Assembly (NCBI GenBank): GCA_003117195.1
Contig: BDSI01000029.1
Span: 186,001 to 250,000 of the forward strand
Length of the DNA stretch: 64,000 nt
DNA from: Eudorina sp. 2006-703-Eu-15
Taxonomy: Eukaryota; Chlorophyta; Chlorophyceae; Chlamydomonadales; Volvocaceae
Reading direction: 5' to 3'
Positions within the stretch are counted from its first letter, which is position 1. Every line of letters starts with the position of its first letter. Shown here piece after piece: positions 1-11,900 of the stretch. A program made the translations under genes and the position numbers. A model generated the notes under the pieces. The model was not told where the DNA came from, did not search any database, and worked only from the letters and a program-made list of their open reading frames with translations.

Positions 1-266
1 TGGACTACAAGTGAGCGGCGCGGGGCCGGGCGGGGAGGCACCGCGGCCGGGCGGGGAGGCCACCCCGGGAAGGGAAGGAGGGGGGGAGGGACCGCGGCCG
101 GGCGGACGCGGCCGGGGGCGGGGTTCCTAGAGGGTTGCTTAGATAACTGGGGTTGAACAGCGGCAAACAGTTGGATTCCGGCGGTCGAGGGACTAAGGTG
201 TGGTGGCCCTGGCCCCGGCCCCTCCATCCCGCAGTTTTGATTGTGTGGGCAGTTTTTGCTCCACCC

Positions 267-297
<31 letters not shown>

Positions 298-3200
298 CCG
301 CCCCACGGCCCGTCCCCTGCCCTGCCCTCCATGGGCGCCCTCCCACTCCAGGGGTGGTCCGGTGGCGGGCTGGCCCATCCAGATGGGCGAGATCCAGGCC
401 CAGCCGCTGGTGGCCGACATCAACAACGACGGAGATCTGGAGATCTTTATCTGTGAGGACCCCGAGGCGGCGCGGGGCGGGGCGGGGCGGGGCGGGGCGG
501 AATGCTAGGGAAGGGTGGGGGAAAGTGCTGGGGAGGACGCTTAGCGATGTAGCGAAGGACCAGAATGGAACCGAGCAGACCCGTTGATGGGGCCAAGACG
601 TCACGCCAGATGTCTCTCTCAGCCATCTCTACGCCCACCCACCCCCGCCACCCCCGCGCTGCCCCTATTCTTCCCCCCTCCCTCCGCTCGGCGCGGCCCC
701 CCCCAGCTGACATGCGGGGCAACCTGGCCGCCTTCAACACCAAGGGCGAGGAGGTGTGGGAGCGCCACGTGCGGTCGGCTGTGTCGCAGGTGCGCTGCAG
801 ACCGGGGCAGGAGCCGTGGGGCCGTGGGCGCAGTCCAGTCCAGTCCCCAGTCCAGTTCGGTCCAGTCCTCCGTGCGCCTTCCTCTTGCACTTGCTAGCTA
901 CCTAGCTACCTAGCCAGCTACCTAGCCAGCTACCTAACCAGCTACCTAACCAGCTACCTAGCCAGCTACCTAGCCAGCTACATAGCCAGCTACATAGCTA
1001 GCTGGCCAGCAAAGAATTGCGATGTTGCACATGCCGCACGGCTGCCCGCTCACCCCTCCTCGCTCGGCCCCGGCGGATGTTGCCGCTGCCTCGTGTTGAC
1101 TGACTGACGGGCGGACTGACTGACGGACGGACGGACCGGGTGCCGGTGGTGTCCCCCCCCTTCAGGGCGCGGTGGCCGGAGACATCGACGGAGATGGTCA
1201 GCTGGAGGTGCGGCGCGTGAGGGGCACAGAGCGGAAGGGGTGGAGGGAGGGTGTTGTGAGGGGCACAGAGCGGAAGGGGTGGACAGAGCATAAGGGGTGG
1301 AGGGAGGGTGGGGCGAGGGCAGAGGTAAGTGGAGGCGGGCTGGACGTTGGGGGGCGTCTCGGACGCCGGCTGCATTGGAGGCCCGGGGTGGGCAGCTGCC
1401 TGGGCATCCCGTCGCCTTGCCGGGCTGCCGCTTCCTGGCCCAGCGTGGCGTGGTCACGCTGCTCCTCCCCCTCCTCCTCCTCCTCCTCCGCTTCCCCCTC
1501 CCCCTCCCCCCCTCCCCTCCCTCTCCTCCTCCTCCTCCGCCTCCCCGATCTACTGACGGACCCCTCTCTCACCCCGCTCATGTTCCTGTCCCCGACGCAC
1601 GCAGGTGGTCGTTGGTACGGCCAGCGGCTTCATCTACGCCCTGGCGGGTTCCACTGGTGGGTGGGTGGGTGGGTGGGCCAGCGGTCGGTCCCTGGCGTGT
1701 TGCAGTATGCGCCGGGGCTTGGGTCGCGCGCACGCGCACGCAGCTCACGCTGAGCACCAGCAGCTCTGTCTCGCTGCGGTGACGGTACCGTAAGTCCACC
1801 GGGTGTGTGGGGTGGGTGGGGTTGGGACGGCGCCCAACTCGGGGCGATTGGGGTGGACGTGCGGTGGGGTGGAGGGCTGCCACGGCCTTGCATGGACGGG
1901 TTGAGATTGCCAAGCACCTGTCGCGGGCGGGCGGGCGGGCGGGCGGGCACGTAGATGCCTCCGGTCCCAGCCACCCCCTCCTCCCGACCTGACCCGACAC
2001 AGCCTCCTGACTAGACCCCACCCACCCCACCCGACCCCACCCCACCCGGACCCACCCCACCCGGACCCACCCCACCCGGACCCACGCTTCCGCCGCCGCA
2101 CTGGGTTGCGCCGCGTGCAGGGTCGGACATCCCCAACTGGCCGTACCGCGCAAGGGGCAGGTGGGCGGGGGCGCCGGCTGGCAGCGCAGCGCGACGGCGA
2201 GTGCAGCGCACGGCCCTCTCGAGGGGGCAGCCCCGTCTCGTGAGGGAGGGAGGGGGGCCGGCAGGGTAGCGCGCTAGCGGAAGATGTGAAGGAGGCTGGA
2301 AGAGGATAGGAAGAACAAGAGGAAGAGGGAGAGGGAGATGTGCGGAGACGAGGTCCCGCGCTGCTATCCCGCTACCCACCACCACCACTCCGCGCTCGGC
2401 AACTCGCGATGGATCTCCCAGCCGACCTCCGCCTCACCGCCTCCCTTGCCTCCGACGTTCCTCCCCGCCTCACCGCCTCCCCTCCTCCCCCCGCCCCAGG
2501 GTCCAGGCCGGCCCCACCATCAGCCAGCTGGTGGACGGCACGGGCATGCAGGTGCGGGAGGGGGGCGGCGGGAGGGGGGTAAATGAAAAGAAAAGAACCC
2601 CGAACGTTCCCCCGTTCTTTTTCCCCGAAACGAACCCGGGCGGGAGGGGGTTATTAGGAAACCCAAACCCGGAAACGGACGTGGGGGGGGGGGGAATTCC
2701 AGTGGCGGGGGGGGAGGTGGGGGCAACGCGCGGCCCTCGGCGGCTGGCTTCCACCCGGCGCCCTGTCTGTCTGAGAAGGGAAGCCTCCAGGGAAGCCGCC
2801 AGGGAAGCCTCCTGCGGTCGCGCGCGTCGGTTGTCTGTGCCGAACCGTGAGCACCTTGTCTCCACCAGACACATCCGTGAACGATATCAGCACATCACTG
2901 CTGCTGCTGCTGCTGGTGTGGGTGTGGGTGGTGCGGGGGGTGGTGCTGCATCGTGTGCCGCGGCGGCTGTTCCCCGCAGGTGATCGTGCCGGCCTTCGAC
3001 GGCTTCCTCTACGTCCTGGACGGGCTGCAGGTGAGCCGCCGTACGGGTTGTGGTTGGCGCCGATACCCGCGCCGTTGCCGACCCACGGTGTTGGTCTTGA
3101 TGTAATTCCCTTATCCAGGATTGTAAGGTTGTAACACACAAGAAAGCGGGTCCGGGCGGGTTTTCCCCGCTAAGCGCAAGAAGGCATTGTCGTTATCCTG

Positions 3201-4221
3201 TCAGGATCGTCACACACAAGATAACATTTTGGGTTTTTCCTCTCTGGACGCACGCCCGGCCGTCGCGCAGCGGCACCGTTCGAGCTGCCCCCACCCGGGC
3301 TTCCTCTCGCCCCCCCGGGGTTCCCGCGTTCCCGCGTCGCCGGCCCCACCAACGTGTTTTTCTGTCCCCATGACCTGACGTGACCTGACCTAATGCCTCC
3401 CCCCCCGGTGGCAGGGCTGCGCTGATGTGGTCGACATGGGCGAGACGTCGTACGCCGCCGTACTGGTGGACGACATCGACGGCGACGGGGCCCTGGAGCT
3501 TGTGGCCACCACCATGAACGGCAACGTGTACTCCTTCGAGACGGGGGCGCCCTACCACCCGCTCAAGACGTGGACGTCGCAGGTGGGGCTTCATCTCAGC
3601 TCTCCCTGCCGCTGATGCTGCTGCTGCTGCTGCTGCCGCTGCTGCTGCCGCTGCTGCTGCTGCTGCTGCTGCTGCCGCTGCTGCTGCTGCTGCTGCTGCC
3701 GCTGCTGCTGCTGCTGCTGTCATCGATCGCCGGATGATAGGGTGCTGCCGGCGCCCTCGCTGGGCTCTAGGAGCTGGGCGCTGGGTTGGATGTCTTCGTT
3801 CTGGGTGTGTCTGGGCTGTCCCCGCTTGATCCCTCCCTCCCTCCCTCCCTCCTCGCTGCTGGGGGGCGTCCGCAGGTAATGGGCCCCAACGGCCAGGTGG
3901 CCCGGTACGGCTACGCGGGCATCTTCGCGACGCCCTCCACCCGGCGGCCCCGGGACGTGGCGGGGGACCGGCTGCAGGTAGGCGGGGCACCGGCGGGGGA
4001 GGGGGGAGGGGGGCTGCCCGCCTCGTGTCCGTGTGCGGGTAGCGGGGCGGGGGCAGGACAGGACAGAGAGAGAGAGGGAGAGATTGAACTCGAGCACGGC
4101 GGGTGCCGCTATCCGTCGGTGGTGAGACCGCGTGCGCGACATGCCGGGGAGGGGGCGTAGGTGCGCCCGGTGGGTGGGTGGGTGGGCCCAGGTGTTCCAA
4201 CCAGATGTGCCGGAGGACGTG

Positions 4222-4302
<81 letters not shown>

Positions 4303-5777
4303 GCCCAAAGCGGACGACCGCGTGAGGCGGTGGCACCTCCGGCCCCATCTCGCCGGCTGCCTGCTACCCTGCCTGCCAGGCTCCCCAAGTGGCTCGCGCT
4401 CTCGTCCTTCTCTCCCACCCCACCCCCCGCCAACCGTAACAGAGGTACCCGTGATCCCTCCCTCCGGCCGCGCCGCGCCGCAGATCCAGTTCGAGGTGGT
4501 GGACAAGCGGGTCGCCTTCGCGGACAACGGCACGCTGCTGCCGGGCGGCAGGGGGCCCTACAACGTGACGGTGGTGCTCAAGGTGGGCAGCGGGCAGTGC
4601 GCGACCCCCGGGTCGGGTCGGGTCGGGGTCGGGTCGGGTCGGGGTCGGGTCGGGGTCGGGTCGGGTCGGGGTCGGATTGGGGTGATAGCGGGGAACGCCC
4701 CGACTGGGTCGGGGCGCCGCTGCCGTACTGCACCGCCCGCCCTCTGCGGCACCGTTTGTGTACCCCCGACCACAGTACTTGTACGGCACTCCTGGCCACA
4801 CGCGCGGCCACCTGCCGGGTGTTGAGAGACTGCGGCGAGGCGATGCTCCCCCCTCTTTGGCGGCACGGCACTACTGCATGTGGGCCCTCCCCCCCTCCCC
4901 CCTTCCCCCTCCCCCCCTGTTCTGGTCGCAGGGTGTGGGGGTGCGCGAGATGGCGGCCGGCGACGCGCCGGTGGTGGGGGTGGCGGACTCGTTCCCGGGG
5001 CCGGGGCGCTACTCGGTGGACATCCCCTGTCCCAAGGCGCAGGTGGGTGGGCGGTGTGCGGGGGCTGGGAGAGGTGACCCGAGACCCGAGGATGTGACAT
5101 CGGCCGCTGGCAGCACCCGTGTTGGCGCTCGGTGAGGGGACCCTCCGTGTGAGGGGGGGGCCTCTCCGCTTGCAGCGGGCGGAGATGCTGGGCGCAGGAG
5201 TGCTGGGTGCAGCGCCGGGCGTCGTGACCGCCATTCGGTGCGTCTGGAGCGCCCTTCCGGCACTGGAGGCTGCACTGATACCCGTGTGTGCACCGCCCCG
5301 CGGCCCCATGGCCGGGGACGCACCCAGCGCCCCGCGGCCCCATGGCCGCTGCCTCTTTCCCTGCACGCGTGTTCCCCTTACCCCCGGGGACCCCCCCACT
5401 GTCTTCCGCTCCCCGGCCCTCTACCAATGCCCTATATCCGGTCGCCTTGCCTGCCCTCCCCTTCCCTGCCTCTGCACTCTCCCCCCTGCCCTCCCCTCCC
5501 CTGCCCTATATTCCCCTCCCCTGCCCTATATACCCCTCCCCTGCCCTATATTCCCCTCCCCTGCCCCCCTTCCCGGCCCTCGCGCCCGCCCCAGGCCTCC
5601 GCGGTGGTGCGTCTGGAGCTGGTGGACTCCTCGGGGCTGCTCTACTCTGACGAGTTCGCGCTGTCCTTCCACATGCATTTCCACCGCCTGCTCAAATGGG
5701 CCATTGCGCTGCCGCTGGGGCTCATGCTGGCGGTGCTGCTGGCGGGCACCGGGCAGGCCCGCACGCACTCGGCGTGA
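1..5777 (+). CDS. DEX1-like FG-GAP/integrin-alpha repeat membrane protein, 3' part (5' end outside window)
   Basis: Thirteen exons are visible: 1-10, 352-452, 707-789, 1166-1207, 1605-1656, 2121-2160, 2500-2551, 2980-3030, 3415-3582, 3876-3977, 4484-4582, 4932-5042 and 5595-5777. All have GT/AG borders and consistent phases, giving 363 residues to a TGA. Calcium-binding loops of the FG-GAP type are seen three times (DINNDGDLE near residue 25, DIDGDGQLE near 70, DIDGDGALE near 161), and segments such as WPIQMGEIQ and FDGFLYVLDG follow the plant DEX1 (Defective in Exine Formation 1) pattern. The last exon has a juxtamembrane FHMHFHRLLKW followed by one hydrophobic helix and a short tail, as in DEX1. 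In plants DEX1 is a membrane protein needed for ordered exine/primexine deposition; a role in the algal wall or matrix is inference. Introns are unusually rich in microsatellites. The N-terminal beta-propeller and signal peptide lie upstream of the window. Confidence 0.85.
269..295 (+). repeat. (TG)n microsatellite in an intron of the DEX1-like gene
   Basis: About 13 TG units directly upstream of the acceptor at 350-351. Confidence 0.9.
895..1001 (+). repeat. 12-bp tandem repeat (AGCTACCTAGCC-type), intronic
   Basis: About nine imperfect copies of a 12-bp unit between exons 3 and 4 of the DEX1-like gene. Confidence 0.85.
2018..2085 (+). repeat. 15-bp tandem repeat CGGACCCACCCCACC, intronic
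   Basis: Four to five near-identical copies just upstream of exon 6 of the DEX1-like gene. Confidence 0.8.
3616..3720 (+). repeat. (CTG)n trinucleotide array with GCC interruptions
   Basis: About 35 triplets inside the intron 3583-3875. Read in the reverse direction it makes a long false poly-alanine ORF. Confidence 0.9.
4225..4300 (+). repeat. (TG)n microsatellite, about 38 units
   Basis: Uninterrupted dinucleotide run inside the intron 3978-4483 of the DEX1-like gene. Confidence 0.95.
4611..4676 (+). repeat. GGTCGGGTCG tandem repeat, intronic
   Basis: A run of GGTCG/GGGTCG units immediately after the donor at 4583. Confidence 0.85.
5501..5567 (+). repeat. 20-bp tandem repeat in the last intron of the DEX1-like gene
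   Basis: Three near-perfect copies of CTGCCCTATATTCCCCTCCC, part of the pyrimidine tract before the acceptor at 5593-5594. Confidence 0.85.
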
Positions 5778-6164
5778 GGATCTGGCGCTGGGTGGGGGGG
5801 GCGCCTCCCCTCCCTGGACCGGACCGGACCGGGCAGACCCGAACAGGGCCCACTGAACGAGCTAGCTGGCTGGCTGGCGTGTGCCGGCTGGTCGGCCGCG
5901 AGCGGATGGAGAGGGGTCCCGAACGGAGCGGCCCTCGCGTGCGGGTGCCTCCCCAGCCGGTGGGGTCCAGCCCGCAGCCGGGCACGAGCCGGGAGTTCGG
6001 GTGGGCGCGTGATTGTGCAAGGATGAGGGCGGGGCAGGGGCCCGAGCAGAGAGTTGCGTGTTGGCGCCGGGACGTACAGAATGGTGGAGGCAGTGCCCAC
6101 AGCGGCAGTGGTGGCCGCGGTGCTTTCAAGGTTTTGCGTGAGCGGCTGCAGGTAGCGGGTTGTG

Positions 6165-6169
6165 TGTAA
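6165..6169 (+). terminator. TGTAA polyadenylation signal of the DEX1-like gene
   Basis: TGTAA is the usual polyadenylation signal of volvocine algae. It lies about 390 bases after the stop codon and overlaps an AATAAAA string, so it fits a normal 3' UTR end. Confidence 0.6.
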
Positions 6170-6189
6170 ATAAAAATCTTGAGGTGTTG

Positions 6190-8517
6190 TTGCACGATGC
6201 GTGGGTGCATAGGGTGAGGGGGCAGCTGGGGGGCAGTCGCCTTCGAGAGACCCGTGTCGGGCCGATGGCAGCCGCTCGCCCTGGCTGGGGGAGGAGAAGG
6301 GCTGCCCGCCCACCCGAACGCCCGCCAGCCGGATCGTAGCCACCCGCCCGTCCTGGTTCGTTCTGTCGCGCAGCCCTCGTTCGCCCCCTCTCCTCCGCAT
6401 CTCCACGGCGCGGCGGGGGACTGCGGGTGGCCGGTGGCAGTCGCGCCGACCGCATTGCCTCACCTGCTGGAGATTATGATGCTCTGAAGGCCGTGCAGCC
6501 CCGCCCCCGTCCCCGCCTTCGACAAAACGGACCGGAACCATCACGCCGGTGCAAGCCTGCATCTCTAGGTGGTTGGTCGAACGGGCGGAGAAAGTAGAGG
6601 GACGCAGTGGCGACTCAGCTCACGGTTATTTCATAACATGGCAAGGGCGGCGAGCTGTCCGAGTCCCAGGCACACAGGTTGGGTTCGTTGTGCGCACGCT
6701 GGACCGTGTACGGTGTCGTACCGCCCGGACCGTGCTCGGCACTGTACCGTACCGTGTTTTGCGGACTTCCGCGTAATCTGTTGGGGGGTTTGCCGTGGTG
6801 GGCCGGTGTCGTTGACCCGTGGGCCAGTGAACATCATAATGACCAGGTGGGTGGGTGGGAGGGTGGGTGGGTACGGGGTGTGACGGGAGGGAGGGAGGGG
6901 CTGGAAGGAGGGGTTTGTGTCTTGAGCTCGCTGCGCATGTACGGCAGTCTGTCAGTCAGGACCGAGAGTGTGTGGTTACAGCAGGGGGGTTAGGCGTCCT
7001 ATGACCGCATGGGCGCGCGGATCTCTGACATCCGTCAGTCAGTCAGTCAGCAGCTGGTCCAGGTTGTGGTTGTGGATCCGGTGGTGCCATTCGGACTACG
7101 GCACCTACTGCCGGAGGCAGAGCCCTGCACACCACCTCAGCAGTTGGCGGTGCGGTGATGCGGCTTGCGAACCGATGCAGCTGTCACCGCCGGGTGGACC
7201 GCGTCTGTGAGCGCTGGTGATATATCAGCTGCGGGCTTGCGGCCACTGATTACGGGGCGTGTGTGCCCCTTCCAACGTTTCGAAGGTCCAAGTGTCGGTC
7301 GCCGGTGCACCCATCCTTCGTCGATCATTCATGTTATGATGCATCGGAGATGTATCGCTCGTGCAGCGCCTTGGGTCCATCGTCCATGGGGGGCCCTGGT
7401 AGCGATTGCGCTGTCACCTCGCTGTGGTGGGTTGGGACGCCAAGGTGGGATGACCTGCTGGAGGCGGCGGACCGGCTGCCCGTCTGCCCGGTCAGGCGTG
7501 GCAGCGCTTGTTCCCACCTCCGGGGACATCGCGTGCACCGGCCACTGCAGAGCGGAGCGGAGGGGAGGTCCGCGGAGGTGGAGGTCGCCCGTGTCCGTGA
7601 CACCGCGGAAGGGAGACCGCCGCCGCCATAGCGGCCGCCACTGTTCGGTGTGATGCAGCCTGCAACGGTGCGCGTCGCTGGGTTGCGCCGGTTGGTGTAC
7701 AACTGAACATCCTTTTCATCGTCGGGTTGTTCAGGCAGCCACCGAATATACATGTCCAGGATCCGCGGGGTCCACTGCACCGCGGACTCATCTACAAGAT
7801 GTCATTTGTGGTGCAGGTGCGCTCCTTCTGGACCTCCGCCTATCGCCTCACCACATCTGGGACACCTCCCGACCAAAGCCTGGCTGGGGGACGTGCCCCT
7901 ACACCGTATACCCACCAACGAGGGTGACCACCAAACCCTAGGGCCCCCACCAACGAGGGTGGCCAAGGAATGGGGATACACTGAAGCTGTGCTCCCCCGA
8001 GATCTGTTCCTTCCCTGCGCCCGGTCTCCATCTTAAAAACACACAGCGCACGTCGCAGCGTCCCACCACAGTGTACGTCGCTCTCCCCTACGTGCACGTG
8101 ATGCCGTACACGTGACGTACGTACTGCTATCCGGACGTCACTACCCGGTCACCACCCAGTCACGCAGAGGACACCGACATCCAGCCGCGCCCCCACCGGC
8201 CGCTCTCCCTGACCTGCAAGATTCCCTCGAGGTTCTTTCGTTGCTGCCCCCCGAAGCGTCTGACGCATAATGACCATCTGAAGTTCATGATCTTGAACCA
8301 TCAGGAACAACAAAAACCCCCAAACACCCCTGCACCGCACTCGCCCCAGCTGGCCTCGATACACCCGACGGTCAGCGCTTCTTTTGCACCCTTAGCTCCT
8401 TTTCTTCCGAGACCCTAGCCTACCGCGGCTCTCAACCACTGCCGTGGATGGAGGGAGGCAGCCCCAACCTCAAGAAACACCCTTCTTCGTGCTCAGCCTA
8501 CACGCCCACTCACCAAG
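6190..8517. other. Intergenic stretch without a supportable gene
   Basis: The DEX1-like and OPR genes are convergent here. Short ORFs occur on both strands, but none has family features, a good exon/intron pattern or composition like the neighbouring exons. GTGGGTGG-type low-complexity DNA lies at 6845-6875. One minus-strand segment at 7640-7800 looks somewhat protein-like and is listed separately. Confidence 0.6.
7640..7800 (-). other. Orphan protein-like fragment, unknown
   Basis: The minus strand encodes a balanced, hydrophilic stretch containing ESAVQWTPRILDMYIRWLP and then EQPDDEKDVQLY, unlike the Ala/Pro/Arg-rich shadow ORFs around it. No start codon, flanking exons or family assignment could be found. 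It could be a decayed transposon piece, an exon of an unrecognised gene, or chance. Confidence 0.2.
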
Positions 8518-8522
8518 TTACA
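8518..8522 (-). terminator. Candidate TGTAA polyadenylation signal of the OPR gene
   Basis: TTACA on the plus strand reads TGTAA on the minus strand, about 425 bases beyond the OPR stop codon. It is the first such signal found downstream of that stop. Confidence 0.4.
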
Positions 8523-8831
8523 CCTCCGCCACCCGACGCTCCCCCTCAACGCGAATCTCTCCCGGCGGCCCTGACCAGCCGTCAACCTCCCCTAGCCCCC
8601 TATTCCCCAAATGGTACCTATCCCCCCCCTTGGCAGGCCGCGCGGCACCGAACCTATCAGCCCTCCCGGCCACGCGGCCAAAACCCTCTTACGTAACTGA
8701 GTACAGCCAAATGTCGTTGTACGACCCTACATGGGCAGTTCCCTGTCACGGGTAAGACGCGCAGAGCCGCTGTTGCCGCTGCAGCCGCTGCTGCTGCTGC
8801 CCCAGTCCCTCCCCAGCGCATATATATTCGG

Positions 8832-8832
8832 A

Positions 8833-8862
<30 letters not shown>
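8832..8862 (+). repeat. (GAC)n trinucleotide run
   Basis: About ten units in the presumed 3' UTR of the minus-strand OPR gene. Confidence 0.9.
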
Positions 8863-8863
<1 letters not shown>

Positions 8864-8945
8864 TCCTCCCGTCCGGTGAGGCCAGGGTACGTCGGTGCCG
8901 GTCCGCGCCTCCATCAGAAGCCATCAATGAAGCCGTCAGAGGCCG

Positions 8946-11900
8946 TCAGGAGCACGGGCCCACGCCGACGGCGGCTTGACGGACGCGACCGGAGGCCGCG
9001 CCGGCTGATACGCGCGCTCGTACGGCTCCGCGGCCCGCGGGTCGTGCGGCCACCGCCGCCGCCGCCGCCGCGGCGGCGACGCCGGCGGCCGCAGGGGCGG
9101 CAGCGTCTCCACCGGCTTTAGCCCCTTCGGCGTTGGTCGCTGTACTGCCCCTGCGGGACCCAGCGACGTCCGTACCCGTACGGCAGTCCTCCAGCAATCG
9201 GACCCAAGCGGGCGGCAGGTGCCAGCCCAGGGAATGCAGTGAGGCCGCCAGAGCCGCCAGTCGGTAGGATCCCATCGCAGGCAGCTCCGGAACCAACCTG
9301 GGCGGCGAGGGGGATGTAGACAATCGGGTGGTGGCGGAGATTGTAGGAAGTTGGTGGGGTCGTGAGGGGCAGGTCAGCGGGGCTGAGACGAGCACAGTCC
9401 TTCGTGTGCGGGAGGTGTGCGGAGGGGCAGGGGGGACGTTGTGCGTGTCCAAGACTGTGGCTGTGGTCATATCCCTCACCCAGGTCAAGAGGTTATCGTT
9501 TCTGCAGCGCTCCAGACCATGATAAACGTCTCATTTACCGTACTTGAACTCTGTCTTAGGGTTCTCTCACGCTGCTTGCTGTGCTGTCTTGCTTTCCCGA
9601 ATCGGCGCCCGGCAACGTCGACTGACTCTTGCCTCTTCCGCGCGAGCCGCCGGCCGCTTTGCCCCATCGCGCACCCGGCTGTTCGCGGCATACCTTTCTC
9701 TCTGCCCTCTCAACCTTGCCGCCCGACAGCACCCCCAGCCCACATCACCCCCCCACACACACACACACACAGAGCCAGTAATCTCTTACACACACAGAGC
9801 CGCGGCAGGGAGCCCCTCACCTGCCCAGGACCTGCGCCTGTGTGCGGCCGTCCACCCGCCAGCGCAAGACCGCCCAGGCCGACAGCACCGCGCACAGCTC
9901 CGGGAGGGGCGCCCGCACGACGTCATGGACCGACATGCTCCGAGACCACGTGCCGTACCACTCCTCCCAGGGTCCCGTCGGGGTGGCGACCGCCGCCGGC
10001 GCTGCCGGCCCCGAAGACGACGACGACGATGGCGCAGGTATGACAGGTACGACAGCCTCCTCCGCGGTGCTCCCCGCCTCCGCCGCCAGCACGCCGATCG
10101 CCCAGCCCAGCACCGCCAGGTCGCGGAGGGGCAGGGGATGTCGCCGTACCATCGCCGTACAGCGTGTGACGAGCCCCACGAAGAGCTCCCGCCGGGCCCC
10201 CGCCACGACGGCCGCATCCGCCAGCTGTCGATCCCGCTGCCCCTCTCCCGGCGACGCCTGTCCCTCCTCCGGTGGCGCCTGTCCCATGCCCAGCTGCCGC
10301 AGGACCCCCGGGCCGGGGAAGCCGAACGCGCGTTGCTGCAGCCGCGCCAGAGCCACCGCCAGCGGCACCAGCTTCGAGTCGGGGACGCCGGGAAGGGCCC
10401 CCGCGAACGCACCCGGGTGGCCGGCGGCGGGCGGGTCCCGGCCGCCAGTGCCGCCGCCGTGTCGCGGGTAGGCGGGCAGGTGCGCCAGCGCGCAGTGGAT
10501 GCGGGCCAGCTCGAGCCGCTGGGGCCGCAGCCGCAGCCGGGCCGCCGCCACCGCCGCCACCACGACATCTTCCGCCGTGATGGCGGGCTGCGAGCGCTCT
10601 GATAGGGCCCATCTGGCGCCGGCGGGCCCATCTGTCTTCCCTGCGCCCTCCCGCAATCCGCTTGCGGGTTGCTGTTGCGGTTGTTCTTGTTCCTGCTGCT
10701 GCTGCTGCTGCTGCCGAGTGCTGCTGCCATCCTCCGAAGCAGGTGCGATCGCGCGGCCGCAGCCGCTGTGGCCCAGGGCCAAGGGCGGTAGCGCGGAGAT
10801 GACCCGCCGCCAGCCGGTCCACACGGCGGCCGAGGCGGCGTCACTGACCCGCGGGTCGCGGCGGCCGGCGGCCGGCAGCTCCTCCCCCGCGGAGCGCAGA
10901 GACGGCGGAGTGTTGTCAGTGCTACTGCTGCTGCCACTGACAAAGCTGTTGCTGCTACCGGTTCTGCTGCCCCAGGGCGACCCGTGATGGTGACGATGAT
11001 GATGGTGGTGATGTTGATGGTGATGATGACCGAGTCCCTCTCTGGGGTTGCTCGTGGCATCCCCGGCGGTGCGGCGACTGCCGGGGCCACGCCTTCCGCC
11101 AGCCCGGCTACCGTCTCCTGCACTCCCTCCCAGACACTTGAGCGGGCCTCCGGCGGCGACCGCCTCCGCCTCCGAAACCTCCCCCTCACCGCCCAGATCC
11201 GATGCCAACTCCGCCCTCCCTCGCCTGCACCTGCTGCTACTGCTGCACCTGCTGCTGTTGCTGCTGCTGCTGTTGCTACTAGCGCTGCTGCTACTATCGC
11301 TGCTGTCACATCGGCTGTTGCTGTTACCGCTGCTGCTGCTACTGCTGCTGCTGTCGCGAACCCCGCCACCGAGTTCCTGATCGCCGCCGCTTCGGACCGC
11401 CGTCAAAGCTGCGGCGGTGGGGTACAACTCGCCGTCCACCACCTCACCTCCCTGCTCCAACCCCCGTCCCTCCCCCACCCGCCGCCCCGACCCGGCTCGG
11501 CGGCCTGCCCCCACGCCGCGCTGCAGCCGGACCCCCCTCCGCGCCCGCAAAGACGCCGGCCAGCCACGCACAGACAGCCGCGCCCTCGCCACCGCCATGA
11601 GCGCACGGGCGCATAGAGCGCCGCCTGAGCCTGACCCAGACGCAGACCCCGACCCTGACCCGGGCGCCGACCCAGTGACCGCTTCCCGCCCGTCATTTCG
11701 ACATCGGGCCTTCGGCGTCGGTTTCGGAGCCGGTGCTGAGGCGTCAGCCCGTGGCGCTGAGGACCCTCCGGCGGCTGCGCTCCGACGGGCGGCAGCGGCA
11801 GCAGCAGCGGGAGGTGGCGGTTGCGCCGCTTTGCGCCGCCGCCGCCGCCCTGCCCTGGCCCTCAGCGTCAGTGCCGCCAGGGAAGGCAGCAGCGGCCGCA

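Noticed and set aside
1172..1782. Overlapping Ser/Pro-rich ORFs around 1200-1780
   Set aside because: They span introns of the DEX1-like gene; only 1166-1207 and 1605-1656 fit the FG-GAP reading frame.
3193..4533. 446-codon minus-strand ORF with poly-Ala and poly-Thr-His
   Set aside because: Produced by the CTG and TG microsatellites in introns of the plus-strand DEX1-like gene, whose exons it crosses.
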